This document shows, piece after piece, positions 33,968-43,225 of a stretch of DNA of 64,000 bases; position 1 is the first letter of the stretch; each line of letters opens with the position of its first letter. The stretch lies in NCBI GenBank assembly GCA_910586215.1, contig CAJUGH010000005.1, positions 1 to 64,000 of the forward strand, written 5' to 3'. Source of the stretch: an uncultured Acetatifactor sp. GTDB lineage: Bacteria; Bacillota; Clostridia; Lachnospirales; Lachnospiraceae. The notes under the pieces are model-generated. The model did not search any database. It had not been told where the DNA came from and was given only the letters and a program-made list of their open reading frames with translations. The position numbers and the translations under genes were made by a program.

Positions 33968-35002
33968 ATGCGGATTGTATTGCTGGCAGTCATGTTTGTG
34001 CTTCCTGTGCTGTATGGCAGGGGGATTCTGGGGATATTCTATGGGAGACGACAGCAGGAGACATTTACCGTGGCAGACTGCCTGGCAGCGGGGCTGGCGG
34101 TCATGGTAGGTCTGGCAGAGGTCTTTCATCTGTGCGCTGTATTTCTAAAAGTCCCTTTTTCACGGTGTACCATGTGGTTCGGGGAGGCAGGACTCCTTCT
34201 GGCAGGCCTGTCCCTGGCAGTATGTATATGCCGGCAGAGGGCACTGGCGGGAGGAGCAGCATCCGGCCAGGTGAAAAGGATGCAGGTGAAGCTTACCGGA
34301 AGCGGATATCCCTGGGGAAAAGCGGAGAAAATACTTGCAGGGATATTCGGACTCCTGGTATTGTCCCAGGTGATTTTCCTGCTGGCCGGGGGCGGGCTGT
34401 ACCGCCAGGGGGATATGACGGTAGAGACTGTGGGCAGTTTCCTGTACGCGGACCAGGTCTACCAGGTGAATCCTCTGACAGGGAATGCCTACCAGGGCGG
34501 GATCCCGGTGCGGCTGAAGATCTTGTGCCTGCCTTCCCTGTATGGAATGCTGTGCCGCCTTTTTTCCCTGGATCCCGGGACGGTTGTGTGGTGGGTGATG
34601 CCCCTGGTAACACTGGCCTGTTCCTATGGGGCTTTTTACAATGTGGGCCGGTGTCTGTTTCCCGGGGACAGGAAGAAACTATTTGTCTTCCTGTCGGCAG
34701 TTGCCCTGCTGATGTGGGCCGGGGACTACCGGTTTGGCATGGATGGCTTTGGCCTGCTGCACAGCGGCTGGCAGGGGGTGGTGATCCGCAATCTGGTGCT
34801 GCTTCCCTGGCTGGTCTCCCTGTGCATGAGGCGGAAATGGATGGCAGTGCTTCTGTGTGTGGCAGCCGAGGCCTGCATGGTGTGGACATTGTATGGAATG
34901 GGAGTCTGTGCCCTGGCTGCGCCGGTGTATGGGCTGTGTATCCGGGTAGGGGATAAGGGACAGAAGGCAGCAGGTGCCCGGAAGGGAGGGGATGGGCTAT
35001 GA
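33968..35002 (+). CDS. polytopic membrane protein, unassigned (polysaccharide-cluster type)
   Basis: 344 residues; ATG at 33968 is at better distance from AGGAGAG than ATG at 33965. Eight to nine hydrophobic segments, for example IVLLAVMFVLPVLYG, AAGLAVMVGLAEVFHL, ILAGIFGLLVLSQVIFLLAG and KLFVFLSAVALLMWAG. ETVGSFLYADQVYQVNPLTG lies in a loop. Resembles the membrane half of glycan-lipid transferases or DUF6077-type proteins; no catalytic motif can be named. A second frame open on this strand is a shadow. Overlaps the next gene by ATGA. Confidence 0.75.
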   Translation: MRIVLLAVMFVLPVLYGRGILGIFYGRRQQETFTVADCLAAGLAVMVGLAEVFHLCAVFLKVPFSRCTMWFGEAGLLLAGLSLAVCICRQRALAGGAASGQVKRMQVKLTGSGYPWGKAEKILAGIFGLLVLSQVIFLLAGGGLYRQGDMTVETVGSFLYADQVYQVNPLTGNAYQGGIPVRLKILCLPSLYGMLCRLFSLDPGTVVWWVMPLVTLACSYGAFYNVGRCLFPGDRKKLFVFLSAVALLMWAGDYRFGMDGFGLLHSGWQGVVIRNLVLLPWLVSLCMRRKWMAVLLCVAAEACMVWTLYGMGVCALAAPVYGLCIRVGDKGQKAAGARKGGDGL

Positions 35003-35859
35003 CAGAATATGTCAGGAATGCCTGGTATGGCTGGCTGGATTACACGGACCAGGGCAAGCTGGCGGCCCTGCTCCTGGCGGCCCTGCTCTTCCTCTGGCTG
35101 GGGGCGAAGGCCGCAGGGCACCGCCAGAGGGGCCTGCTAGTCTATAGCACAGTGATGACGGCGTGCTGTATCTGTCCGGTGACGGCAGCGGCCTTGATGT
35201 GGTACCAGACAAAGTTCTATGATTATCATTGGGTGTGGAGTCTGGTGCCAGTGACAGTTGTCATTGCCTGGGGCCTGACCCTGGTGCTGGCAGAGCAGTG
35301 GAAGGATTTCCGGCTTGCTGCCTGGAGAGGAGGCCTGCCGGTGACATTGCTTCTGGCGGCTATACTGCTGCTGTGCGGCAGCATGGGGAGACAGGTTGCC
35401 GAGGGCAAAAAGGAACGGCAGGACAGGCGGCAGGCAGCAGCAGTGCTGGAGCAGGTTTCCGGTCTGGTGCCGGAAGGGGGGATCTGCCTCTGGGCACCCA
35501 GGAAGGTCATGGAGTATGCGCGGGAGGTGGATCCGGCCATCCGGCTGTTCTATGGCAGGAATCTGTGGGAGGCATCCTTGAATGCCTACGCTTATGACAG
35601 GTATCCCCAGGAGATGGAAGACATCTACGTGTGGATGGAGTGGGCAGTGTGGGGTGTGGTGGAGATGGAAGATTCCCGGCAGGGAACGGGGCAGATCACC
35701 GGGGAGGAATGCACCCTGGCGGCCCGGGGGGCCGGGGTAAACTGTATCCTGCTGCCGGAGGCTGCCACAGGGGAAGTGGCAGACAGGCTGTCGGAATTGT
35801 TTGGCGGTACGGTTATGCAACTGGAGGGATACTATTTACTGACGAATACGGCTGAATGA
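34999..35859 (+). CDS. membrane protein, partner of the preceding gene
   Basis: 286 residues. Membrane segments at about 18-37, 47-66, 78-98 and 112-130, then an extracytoplasmic domain of 150 residues with VPEGGICLWAPRKVMEYAREVDP and AARGAGVNCILLPEAATGEVADRL. The layout recalls the C-terminal half of large glycosyltransferase-C-like membrane proteins whose last domain faces outside. The 4-base overlap with the gene before it suggests coupled translation; the two may be halves of one ancestral protein. Confidence 0.75.
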   Translation: MTEYVRNAWYGWLDYTDQGKLAALLLAALLFLWLGAKAAGHRQRGLLVYSTVMTACCICPVTAAALMWYQTKFYDYHWVWSLVPVTVVIAWGLTLVLAEQWKDFRLAAWRGGLPVTLLLAAILLLCGSMGRQVAEGKKERQDRRQAAAVLEQVSGLVPEGGICLWAPRKVMEYAREVDPAIRLFYGRNLWEASLNAYAYDRYPQEMEDIYVWMEWAVWGVVEMEDSRQGTGQITGEECTLAARGAGVNCILLPEAATGEVADRLSELFGGTVMQLEGYYLLTNTAE

Positions 35860-35869
35860 GGAAACGTTT

Positions 35870-36628
35870 GTGAAGGAACTGATTAGTGTGATTGTGCCTG
35901 TGTATAATGTGGAGAGGTACATCCGGGAGACTATGGAAAGCGTGCTGGCCCAGACGTATCCCCAGTGGGAACTGCTGTTGGTGGAGGATGGCAGTACGGA
36001 TGGAAGTGCGGATGTGATAGCAGGCTTTATAGCGGAGAAACAGGAGACCAGGATCCGCCTAATCCGGCAGCCCTCCAACCTGGGGGCAGCCATGGCCAGG
36101 AACCGCGGTGTCCGGGAAGCAAAGGGACGATATATCGCCTACCTGGATGCAGATGATCTCTGGGTGCCGGAAAAACTGGAGCGGGAACTGGCATTTATGA
36201 AGGAGAAGGAAGCCGCCTTTGCATTTACGGGCTATGAATTTGCCGATGGGAACGGACAGGGCACAGGCAAGGTGGTCCATGTGCCAAAGCAGCTGGATTA
36301 CCACCAGGCCTTGAGCAATACCACCATCTTTACCACCACGGTGATGTTCGACACTGCCAGGATCGGAAAAGAGAAACTGATGATGCCCCAGGTGAAAAGC
36401 GAGGACACAGCCCTGTGGTGGCAGGTATTGAAGGGGGGCTACACAGCCTATGGCCTGGACGAGAACCTGGTAAAGTACAGGCGCCCGGGGAAAAGCCTTT
36501 CCTCCAACAAACTGGAGGCCCTGCGCCGGATCTGGAATCTGTACCGTAAGGTAGAGGGGCTGAATGTGGCGGCAAGTGCGTGGCATTTCTGCTTCTGGGC
36601 GGTGCGGGCGGTGCGGCGGCGGGTTTAG
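35870..36628 (+). CDS. GT2 family glycosyltransferase
   Basis: 252 residues from GTG at 35870, AGG eight bases away. GT-A fold: ISVIVPVYNVERYIRETMES, LLVEDGSTDGS, AMARNRGVREAKGRYIAYLDADD (DAD metal motif) and KSEDTALWWQVL. It adds a sugar from a nucleotide donor to a lipid-linked glycan. Directly behind the two membrane genes; its 3' end abuts a remnant of MITE family 1. Confidence 0.9.
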   Translation: MKELISVIVPVYNVERYIRETMESVLAQTYPQWELLLVEDGSTDGSADVIAGFIAEKQETRIRLIRQPSNLGAAMARNRGVREAKGRYIAYLDADDLWVPEKLERELAFMKEKEAAFAFTGYEFADGNGQGTGKVVHVPKQLDYHQALSNTTIFTTTVMFDTARIGKEKLMMPQVKSEDTALWWQVLKGGYTAYGLDENLVKYRRPGKSLSSNKLEALRRIWNLYRKVEGLNVAASAWHFCFWAVRAVRRRV

Positions 36629-36634
36629 CTGGAA

Positions 36635-36675
36635 GCGCGTGAAAACGCCTCGCGGTGGCATCATGAAACAGTAAC
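36635..36675 (-). mobile_element. MITE family 1 remnant, copy E
   Basis: GCGCGTGAAAACGCCTCGCG then TGGCATCATGAAACAGTAAC is the reversed left end of the family, seven bases behind the GT2 stop; the rest is absent. Confidence 0.65.
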
Positions 36676-36699
36676 TGTATAACCCGTTCCCGGGGATGC

Positions 36700-36728
36700 T
36701 TGTCTCCTGTGGGCGATTGTGCTATACT
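36700..36728 (+). promoter_or_regulatory. promoter of the first polysaccharide operon
   Basis: TTGTCT (36700-36705), 17 bases, TATACT (36723-36728). It lies between two MITE remnants, 110 bases before the sugar transferase start. Confidence 0.7.
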
Positions 36729-36772
36729 ATGTGGCAGTTGTGTGAAGGTTTTTGATGAGGGACTTACGCATT

Positions 36773-36806
36773 TGTTGCTTTGAACGGCAAGGCCGTGAAA
36801 AGTAAC
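36773..36806 (+). mobile_element. MITE family 1 remnant, copy F
   Basis: TTGTTGCTTTGAACGGCAAG and CCGTGAAAAGTAAC match the right end of copy A. It is in the leader of the polysaccharide operon. Confidence 0.55.
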
Positions 36807-36838
36807 GATTTACGTTTGGAATTTCGGAGGAATCTGCC

Positions 36839-38281
36839 TTGAGGAATGGTTATACCAACGAAGAAAAACTTAGAAAACTGGAGACCTACAAGAGACTGAT
36901 CAACCTGGGACTGATTGCAATCTGTATGGCCCTGGAGGTAGCATGCTTCGGATACCACTGGTGGGAGGATTTCCGGTTCAGCGTGGTGCCGGATCTGCAG
37001 GATTTCTGGAAGTGGGGTAATTATGCGGAGATCGCTTTCTACGGGATTGTACTGCTGTTTCTTTCCACTACGTATGGAGGGATCCGGCTGGGATACCAGA
37101 AGAATGCGGAGATTGTTTTTTCCCAGGTTTTTTCTACATTGCTGGCAAATATTATTATATATTGCGAATTATCCATCATGGCAAGGCGTGCTTTTGCGCC
37201 GAAGGCATTCCTGCTGCTGATGGCAGAGCAGACCCTGCTGGTGATCCTGTACATGAATGTAGCCAACAAGGCATACCGCTCCATTTTTCCACCCAGGAAG
37301 CTGCTGCTGATCCACGGTTACAGGCCCACAGGGGAGATCTGCAGCAAGTTCGAGAGCCGGGGAGACAAATATGTCATCACCCGCATGCTCCATGTGAACA
37401 TGGGTTATGAGAACCTGTGCAGGGAGATTATAAAAGCCTATGAGGCAGAGGAATGCAATGCCGTGGTCCTGGGTGACATCTCCGTGGAGGAACGTGGTCC
37501 CCTGTTAAAGTTCTGTTATGGACGTTCCATCCGGGTGTATCTGTTCCCCAAGGTCACGGATGTGATCCTCACTGGAGCGGAGGAACTGCACGTGTTCGAC
37601 AGTCCCATGCTGCTGACCAGGGAGTATAGCCTGCGGGTGGAGGAACGGTTTGTCAAGCGCCTGATTGACATTGTGTGCTCCCTGCTCCTGCTGGTGCTGG
37701 CATCCCCTTTCATGCTGCTTACAGCCATCGCCATCAAGGCCTATGACGGAGGTCCCGTCCTGTACAAGCAGGTACGCTGTACCAGGAACCAGAGGGAATT
37801 CCATATTCTGAAGTTCCGCAGTATGCGGACAGATGCGGAGAAGGACGGGGTGGCCAGGCTGGCCAGTAAAAATGACGGCAGGATTACCCCTGTGGGGAAA
37901 TTCATTAGAAAATGCCGGCTGGACGAACTTCCGCAGCTTATCAATATCTTGAAGGGGGATATGTCCTTTATCGGGCCAAGGCCGGAGAGGCCGGAGATTA
38001 TTGCCCAGTATATGGAGGTGATGCCGGAGTTTGCCTTCCGGATGAAGGTGAGGGCGGGACTGGCAGGATTTGCCCAGGTGTATGGGAAATACAACACATC
38101 TCCTTATGACAAACTAAAACTGGACATAACCTATATTGAAAATTATTCCATCTGGCTGGATATCAAACTGATGATGCTGACATTGAAGGTCCTGTTCTGG
38201 CCGGACAGCACGGAAGGCGTGGAGACAGAGCAGATCACGGCATTGAAAGAGGAACTGCGGCAGGAAGAGGAATCCCGTTAG
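36839..38281 (+). CDS. polyprenyl-phosphate sugar-1-phosphate transferase (initiating enzyme)
   Basis: 480 residues starting with TTG, GGAGG eight bases upstream. Four or five N-terminal membrane helices (about 22-145), a cytoplasmic nucleotide-binding-like region, then the catalytic sugar transferase domain from about 275: KRLIDIVCSLLLLVLASPF, GGPVLYKQVR, FHILKFRSMRTDAE, RKCRLDELPQLINILKGDMSF (in two parts) and IGPRPERPE. It links the first sugar phosphate of the repeat unit to undecaprenyl phosphate. First gene of the operon that reaches to 47.7 kb. Confidence 0.92.
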   Translation: MRNGYTNEEKLRKLETYKRLINLGLIAICMALEVACFGYHWWEDFRFSVVPDLQDFWKWGNYAEIAFYGIVLLFLSTTYGGIRLGYQKNAEIVFSQVFSTLLANIIIYCELSIMARRAFAPKAFLLLMAEQTLLVILYMNVANKAYRSIFPPRKLLLIHGYRPTGEICSKFESRGDKYVITRMLHVNMGYENLCREIIKAYEAEECNAVVLGDISVEERGPLLKFCYGRSIRVYLFPKVTDVILTGAEELHVFDSPMLLTREYSLRVEERFVKRLIDIVCSLLLLVLASPFMLLTAIAIKAYDGGPVLYKQVRCTRNQREFHILKFRSMRTDAEKDGVARLASKNDGRITPVGKFIRKCRLDELPQLINILKGDMSFIGPRPERPEIIAQYMEVMPEFAFRMKVRAGLAGFAQVYGKYNTSPYDKLKLDITYIENYSIWLDIKLMMLTLKVLFWPDSTEGVETEQITALKEELRQEEESR

Positions 38282-38286
38282 GAACG

Positions 38287-38340
38287 CAACGAAACATAGG
38301 AGCATTTAGGCAGGCCAGATCACAAGTTATGGATGAACAG
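38287..38340 (+). repeat. direct repeat R1 in the polysaccharide cluster
   Basis: CAACGAAACATAGGAGCATT followed by TAGGCAGGCCAGATCAC and GGATGAACAG; nearly the same 50 bases recur at 44497-44547. It is upstream of the Wzz-like gene. Confidence 0.8.
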
Positions 38341-38432
38341 ATCCTCAACAGGACAAGGGGAAGTAACCCTTGGAAGGCTGCAGGTGTGCGGGAAGGATGC
38401 CCTGGTGCAGGGGTAACTGTCAGGAGCAGAGT

Positions 38433-39692
38433 ATGGGAAAAGATAGGGATAAAAGGAACCATGATGAGGGCAGGGCCACGACAAATAATGGCCACTACCA
38501 TAAAGATGATGGGAAGCAAAAAACGGAAGTGGACAGGAGGGCAACCCTTGGCGCCTTTTATGGAAGGGAACCCTTTGACTGGAAACTTACGGTGCTGCGG
38601 CTGTTTCGGAACCTTTGGTGGGTGGCGGCTGTCACTCTGGCAGGGACGGTGGTGTTTGGCGGCGGATACTTTGTAAAATGTGTACTGCTGGGACCACAGC
38701 CCCAGTACAGGGCAGTTTCCCGCTACTATGTTGAGTATGCAGTGGAAGAGGAGAAGGATGTAAGTATAGTCCATATCAATGAGACAAGCTGGAACACCTA
38801 TGTGGCAACCGGGGAATTCCTGGATGCAGTGAGCCTGTACCTGCCGGAGGGGACAGGGATGACCCGGGATGGGCTGAGGGCCTGTCTGGGGGCCATCCTG
38901 GCTTCGGATCTGCGGGTGGTGTCCACCACGGTCACAACGGATACTCCCGGACAGAGCCTGGCCATTGCAGGGGCGGTGGAGGAGGCCATGACTAAGGAAT
39001 TCCCCAAGGGAATCCGGGAAATTACCGGGATCCGGCTCATAGATCCGGCCATAGGAGTGGAGGAAGTGCGGCTTGATGTGAGGCCGGTGCGGGCCTTTGT
39101 GCTCAGCGCAGTCCTGTTCCTGTTCTTCGGGCTGGTGGTATTCCTGCTGAGGGAGACAGGGGAGGACAGCATCTGGCTTCCGGCCCTGGTGGAGAAACGG
39201 TATGGGTTGAAAACCGTGGGTACCCTGGAGGATCCTGGGCTTGCAGAAAATATGAGTTACCTGTTCGGAGGAAAGGCCCAGGTGGCCCTGTGTGCGGTAC
39301 AGTCTTCCATAGATTCCACCCAGGTATTGGATGCCCTTAGGGAAAAGGCCGCCATAGGGCAGGGGACAGACCAGGCAGACTCCTTCCAGGTGGTGGCAGC
39401 GCCCATCTCCCATCCGGAGAGTGCCGGTTCCCTGCGCCAGGCAGACGGGATCCTGCTGGTATTAAAGGCGGGTCCACATGCCGGGGGACAGCTGGAATAT
39501 GTGAAGGAATATCTGGAAAGACAGGACTGCCCCATCACGGCGGTGCTACTGTGGCAGGCAGATGAATGGCTGATCCGCAGGTACTACTGGCTGCCGGATT
39601 GTCTGTGCCATACCCGGAAAAACCGGGCCAACCCACGAAAGATTTCGGGAAACAGGCCGGCCAGCAGCGGGCAGCAAGATCGCGAAAAGTAA
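38433..39692 (+). CDS. Wzz-like chain-length determinant membrane protein
   Basis: 419 residues from ATG at 38433 behind AGGAGCAG. A basic N-terminus, a membrane helix at about 62-85 (VAAVTLAGTVVFGGGYFV), a periplasmic-side coiled region, and a second helix at about 225-246 (AFVLSAVLFLFFGLVVFLL), the two-helix Wzz topology. The C-terminal 170 residues (GLKTVGTLEDPGL, AVQSSIDSTQVLDAL, DGILLVLKAG) look like a nucleotide-binding fold of the BY-kinase type without a clear Walker A, so a degenerate partner domain is possible. Sets polymer length. Confidence 0.8.
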   Translation: MGKDRDKRNHDEGRATTNNGHYHKDDGKQKTEVDRRATLGAFYGREPFDWKLTVLRLFRNLWWVAAVTLAGTVVFGGGYFVKCVLLGPQPQYRAVSRYYVEYAVEEEKDVSIVHINETSWNTYVATGEFLDAVSLYLPEGTGMTRDGLRACLGAILASDLRVVSTTVTTDTPGQSLAIAGAVEEAMTKEFPKGIREITGIRLIDPAIGVEEVRLDVRPVRAFVLSAVLFLFFGLVVFLLRETGEDSIWLPALVEKRYGLKTVGTLEDPGLAENMSYLFGGKAQVALCAVQSSIDSTQVLDALREKAAIGQGTDQADSFQVVAAPISHPESAGSLRQADGILLVLKAGPHAGGQLEYVKEYLERQDCPITAVLLWQADEWLIRRYYWLPDCLCHTRKNRANPRKISGNRPASSGQQDREK

Positions 39693-39750
39693 CCAGGCAG
39701 GCCACAGGCATAGCAGCGTGCCGGTATCAAGGGATGGGCGGGGTATAGAA

Positions 39751-40518
39751 ATGTTGAAAGTACAAGTGCTGGCATCGGTGATGAACCAGGATCCAGACCG
39801 AGTGATCCAACGGATGGGGCTGGAATCCGATGCCGTGATCATCAACCAGTGTGACAGACTGGGGTATGAAGAGGTGGAACACAGGGGACACCTGGTGCGC
39901 TTTTACTCCTTCCCGGAGAGAGGGGTGGGCAGGAGCCGGAATGAGGCCATCCTGCGGGCAGATGGGGATATCTGTCTGTTTGCAGATGAAGATATTGTGT
40001 ATGAGCCTGGGTATGCGGGGGCGGTTGCAGCAGAGTTTCAGAGGAATCCGCAGGCAGATATGATTATCTTCCAGGTGGAAGTGGAGGAGAGCCGCAGGAC
40101 TTACGAGATCAGGGAGCGGAAGCGGGTACACTGGTACAATTGCGGCCGGTACGGAGCGGTGGGTTTCGCCCTGCGGCGGGAGAGCCTGTTGTCCTCGGGG
40201 GTGATGTTTTCCCTGCTGTTCGGAGGCGGTGCAAAGTACAGCAATGGGGAGGACAGTCTGTTCCTGAAGGAATTCATGGACAAGGGATACCGGGTGTATA
40301 CGGCACCTGTGACCATTGGCCGGGAGGTATCCGGGGGAGAGTCCACCTGGTTTGCCGGATACAATGAAAAATTTTTCCGGGACAGGGGAGTGCTCTACCG
40401 CTATCTGTATGGCAGGCTGGACTGGCTGATGTGCCTGCGGTTCCTGCTGGCCCATCGGAAGAAGGTCTGTGCCCAGGTGGGGGTGTGGCAGGCGTACCGA
40501 TGGATGAAGTGGCACTGA
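39751..40518 (+). CDS. glycosyltransferase, GT2-like
   Basis: 255 residues from ATG at 39751 (an upstream ATG at 39718 lacks a ribosome site). GVGRSRNEAILRADGDICLFADEDIVYEP has the acidic metal motif (DED) and VRFYSFPERG and GGGAKYSNGEDSLFLKEFM fit a GT-A transferase of capsule clusters. No membrane helix. The acceptor and donor are unknown. Confidence 0.82.
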   Translation: MLKVQVLASVMNQDPDRVIQRMGLESDAVIINQCDRLGYEEVEHRGHLVRFYSFPERGVGRSRNEAILRADGDICLFADEDIVYEPGYAGAVAAEFQRNPQADMIIFQVEVEESRRTYEIRERKRVHWYNCGRYGAVGFALRRESLLSSGVMFSLLFGGGAKYSNGEDSLFLKEFMDKGYRVYTAPVTIGREVSGGESTWFAGYNEKFFRDRGVLYRYLYGRLDWLMCLRFLLAHRKKVCAQVGVWQAYRWMKWH

Positions 40519-40558
40519 CGGCTTTGCTGACATTGAGCGCACAGGAGGTATCAGCATA

Positions 40559-41692
40559 ATGGAAAAAAGTGCACTGGTGTATGTGACACTGGTACTGGTG
40601 ACAGTACTCCTGGGCCTGTATGTGGACAACAGAATCTATGTGCCTGGTTATCTCCAGGGAGGAAGGCGTTATGGGCTGGCATACGGGACTGACAGGCAGC
40701 AGGCCAGGAACCGGGTGGCAGAGTTCGCCATTTATTGTCTGCTTACCGGAGTCAGCGCCTGCAGGATAGCTGTGGGAAATGATTACTGGGTCTACCGGGA
40801 CAATTTCAAGCTGATTGCCCAGGAGAGACATGTGTCTTCTGAGACGGGGTTTAATCTGATTGTCAAGTGGCTCCAGGGGCTGTTTGGCTATGACAGGTAT
40901 CTGCCGGTATTTGCCTTCTTCTCCATTGTAACAGTGTTCTTCTTCGTGAAGGCCCTCCATGACCAGGGAAGCTATTATGCCTTTTCCCTGTACCTGCTGC
41001 TGACAGGAGGGTACTATTTCAACAGCTTGAATTCCGTGCGGTACTACCTGGCCCTGGCCATGGCACTCTATGCACAGAAATATGTGCTGCGGGGGGCATA
41101 TGGGAAATTTGTGCTGTGGATCCTGGCAGGTGCCATGTTCCACAAATCCGTGCTGCTGGTGGTGCCAGTGTACCTGGCAGCCCGTTTCCTGGCGGCCAGC
41201 AGACTGAAAAAATGGCATTATATCCTGGGCGGGGCCGGCATCTGCAGCCTGGTCTTCGGCCAGGATCTTTACAGGGAGATTATTTTCTATTTTTATCCCT
41301 ATTACCGGAATTCGGCTTTTGACAATGGACAGTTGTCCTATGCAAATATAGGAAAATGTGTGTGTGTGCTGGCCTTGTGCCTGTTCTTTGGACGGGAGGG
41401 CATCCGGGAAGATGTGGCAAACCGGTTCTATTTTTTCCTGAACCTGTTCGGCCTGGTGGTATATGGTTGTGGCTCCTTCATCCCGGAGGTGTCCAGGGTG
41501 GGCTATTATATGATTATCTCCCAGGTGTTCCTGCTTCCCAGGATCGTGGCCGGAATCCAGAAAAAGCCATTGCGCCGGCTGGCATATGTAGGAGTGACAG
41601 GTGCCTTTGGGGCGTACTTCTTCCTATTATTAAGGGAAATGTACGCGGTGGATGTGAGACTGCTGCCCTACCTGAACTGGATATTTAACTGA
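40559..41692 (+). CDS. EpsG/Wzy-like polysaccharide polymerase
   Basis: 377 residues behind AGGAGG. About ten membrane segments. ISACRIAVGNDYWVYRDNF-type sequence (VGNDYWVYRDNF), ETGFNLIVKWL and RYYLALAMALYAQKYVLRG with FHKSVLLVVPVYL are those of EpsG proteins. It polymerises lipid-linked repeat units outside the membrane. Confidence 0.88.
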   Translation: MEKSALVYVTLVLVTVLLGLYVDNRIYVPGYLQGGRRYGLAYGTDRQQARNRVAEFAIYCLLTGVSACRIAVGNDYWVYRDNFKLIAQERHVSSETGFNLIVKWLQGLFGYDRYLPVFAFFSIVTVFFFVKALHDQGSYYAFSLYLLLTGGYYFNSLNSVRYYLALAMALYAQKYVLRGAYGKFVLWILAGAMFHKSVLLVVPVYLAARFLAASRLKKWHYILGGAGICSLVFGQDLYREIIFYFYPYYRNSAFDNGQLSYANIGKCVCVLALCLFFGREGIREDVANRFYFFLNLFGLVVYGCGSFIPEVSRVGYYMIISQVFLLPRIVAGIQKKPLRRLAYVGVTGAFGAYFFLLLREMYAVDVRLLPYLNWIFN

Positions 41693-41738
41693 CAGAATGC
41701 CGGACAGACAAGGAAGTTACGGCAATAGGGGTATGAGA

Positions 41739-43097
41739 ATGAATATACTGTGGTTGTGTAATATTATAATACCTGCCATTGCGGAAAAACTGGGGATGGA
41801 GAGTACCAACAAGGAAGGCTGGCTCTCCGGGCTGCTGGACAGGGTGCTTAAGGACCAGGGGGAAAATGGGATAGCCTTATCTGTGGCTTTTCCCGTCTCC
41901 AGGGATGTGTGCCGGGAAGAGGATGGGATCTTTCGGAAGGACCTGACCCTGGAGGGGGTTCCTGTGGCCTGCTTTGGGTTTTATGAGGACACTACAAGGC
42001 CGGACCGTTACGATCCGTCCCTGGAAGGGAAACTGCATCGGATCACCGAAGAGGCAAGGCCGGATGTGGTGCATTGCTTTGGCACAGAATATCCCCATAC
42101 CCTGGCCCTGTGCAGGGCCTTTCCCAGAAAGGACAGGGTACTTCTGGGAATACAGGGGCTGTGTGCTGTCTATGCCCAGGCCTATTTTGCAGATTTGCCA
42201 CAGGAGGTAATCCGCCAGGTTACGTTCCGGGACTGGCTGAAGCAGGATAGCCTAAGGCAGCAGCAGGAAAAGTTCGAGAAAAGGGGTGCCATGGAGCAGG
42301 AGGCGGTAAGCCTTGCAGGAAATATCACCGGGCGTACCGCCTGGGATGAGGCAAGCACCAGGGCCTGGAATGGCAGCAGCCGTTATTTTTCCATGAATGA
42401 GACCTTGAGGCCAGTGTTCTATGGCCCTGTGTGGGATCCGGCAGGATGTAAACCCCATACCATCTTCTTAAGCCAGGGGGACTATCCCATCAAAGGACTG
42501 CACTATATGCTGGAGGCGCTGCCTGCCATTGCCGCCCGGTATCCCGATGTGACAGTGTGTGTGGCGGGCAACAGCATTGTGGAATATGGAACCTGGAAAC
42601 AGAAGCTGAAGATCTCCGCATATGGGAAGTACCTGCGCAGGCTGCTTGACCGGGAACCGGTGCGGGGGAAGGTGCAGTTTCTGGGTAAACTGGATGCAGC
42701 ACAGATGTTGGAACAGTATTTGCACAGCCACCTGTTTGTGTGTTGCTCTTCCATGGAGAATTCTCCCAATTCCCTGGGGGAGGCCATGCTGCTGGGCATG
42801 CCCTGTGTCAGTGCAGACGTGGGAGGGATCACCAGTCTGTTCCGGGATGGGGTGGATGGAATCGTGTATGCAGGGGGAGAGGATGGCAGGGCAGCGTCCA
42901 TGGAACACACAAGTATCGGTTCCATGGAACAGGTGGCGGCCCGGCTGGCTGATGCCGTGATCCGCATGTGGGAGGATTCGGAGAAAATGCTGGAATATGC
43001 CAGGAATGCAAGGGAACATGCCCTTAGGATCCATGACGGGGAGAATAATTATAGACGGCTGATGGAGATCTACGGTGCCATAGCCGGTCCCATATAG
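41739..43097 (+). CDS. GT4 family glycosyltransferase
   Basis: 452 residues from ATG at 41739 (ATG at 41733 also possible). N-terminal Rossmann part MNILWLCNIIIPAIAEKLG; the middle has an insertion of charged helices; the C-terminal GT-B domain shows FLSQGDYPIKGLHYMLEAL, VQFLGKLDAAQMLEQY and CCSSMENSPNSLGEAMLLGMP with the donor-binding Glu. Retaining transferase with a nucleotide-sugar donor in the cytoplasm. Confidence 0.9.
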   Translation: MNILWLCNIIIPAIAEKLGMESTNKEGWLSGLLDRVLKDQGENGIALSVAFPVSRDVCREEDGIFRKDLTLEGVPVACFGFYEDTTRPDRYDPSLEGKLHRITEEARPDVVHCFGTEYPHTLALCRAFPRKDRVLLGIQGLCAVYAQAYFADLPQEVIRQVTFRDWLKQDSLRQQQEKFEKRGAMEQEAVSLAGNITGRTAWDEASTRAWNGSSRYFSMNETLRPVFYGPVWDPAGCKPHTIFLSQGDYPIKGLHYMLEALPAIAARYPDVTVCVAGNSIVEYGTWKQKLKISAYGKYLRRLLDREPVRGKVQFLGKLDAAQMLEQYLHSHLFVCCSSMENSPNSLGEAMLLGMPCVSADVGGITSLFRDGVDGIVYAGGEDGRAASMEHTSIGSMEQVAARLADAVIRMWEDSEKMLEYARNAREHALRIHDGENNYRRLMEIYGAIAGPI

Positions 43098-43225
43098 AGA
43101 GAACGCATCTTGCAGGGGCGGGATGCCGGCATTCTGCGGTATATGTACATCCCTGTGGCTCTTGCGGCGCCAACCCGTGAAAAATAACCGAGAAGTAGCA
43201 GTGGAAAAGGAAATGAGGATATTGC

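Noticed and set aside
33922..34956. 344-codon plus-strand frame overlapping the membrane protein gene at 33968
   Set aside because: Gly/Arg/Ser-rich shadow; the other frame has membrane segments, a ribosome site and coupling to the next gene.
43160..43186. Further copy of element family 1 (CCCGTGAAAAATAAC)
   Set aside because: Only about 15 bases resemble the right end; no core or flanking repeat.
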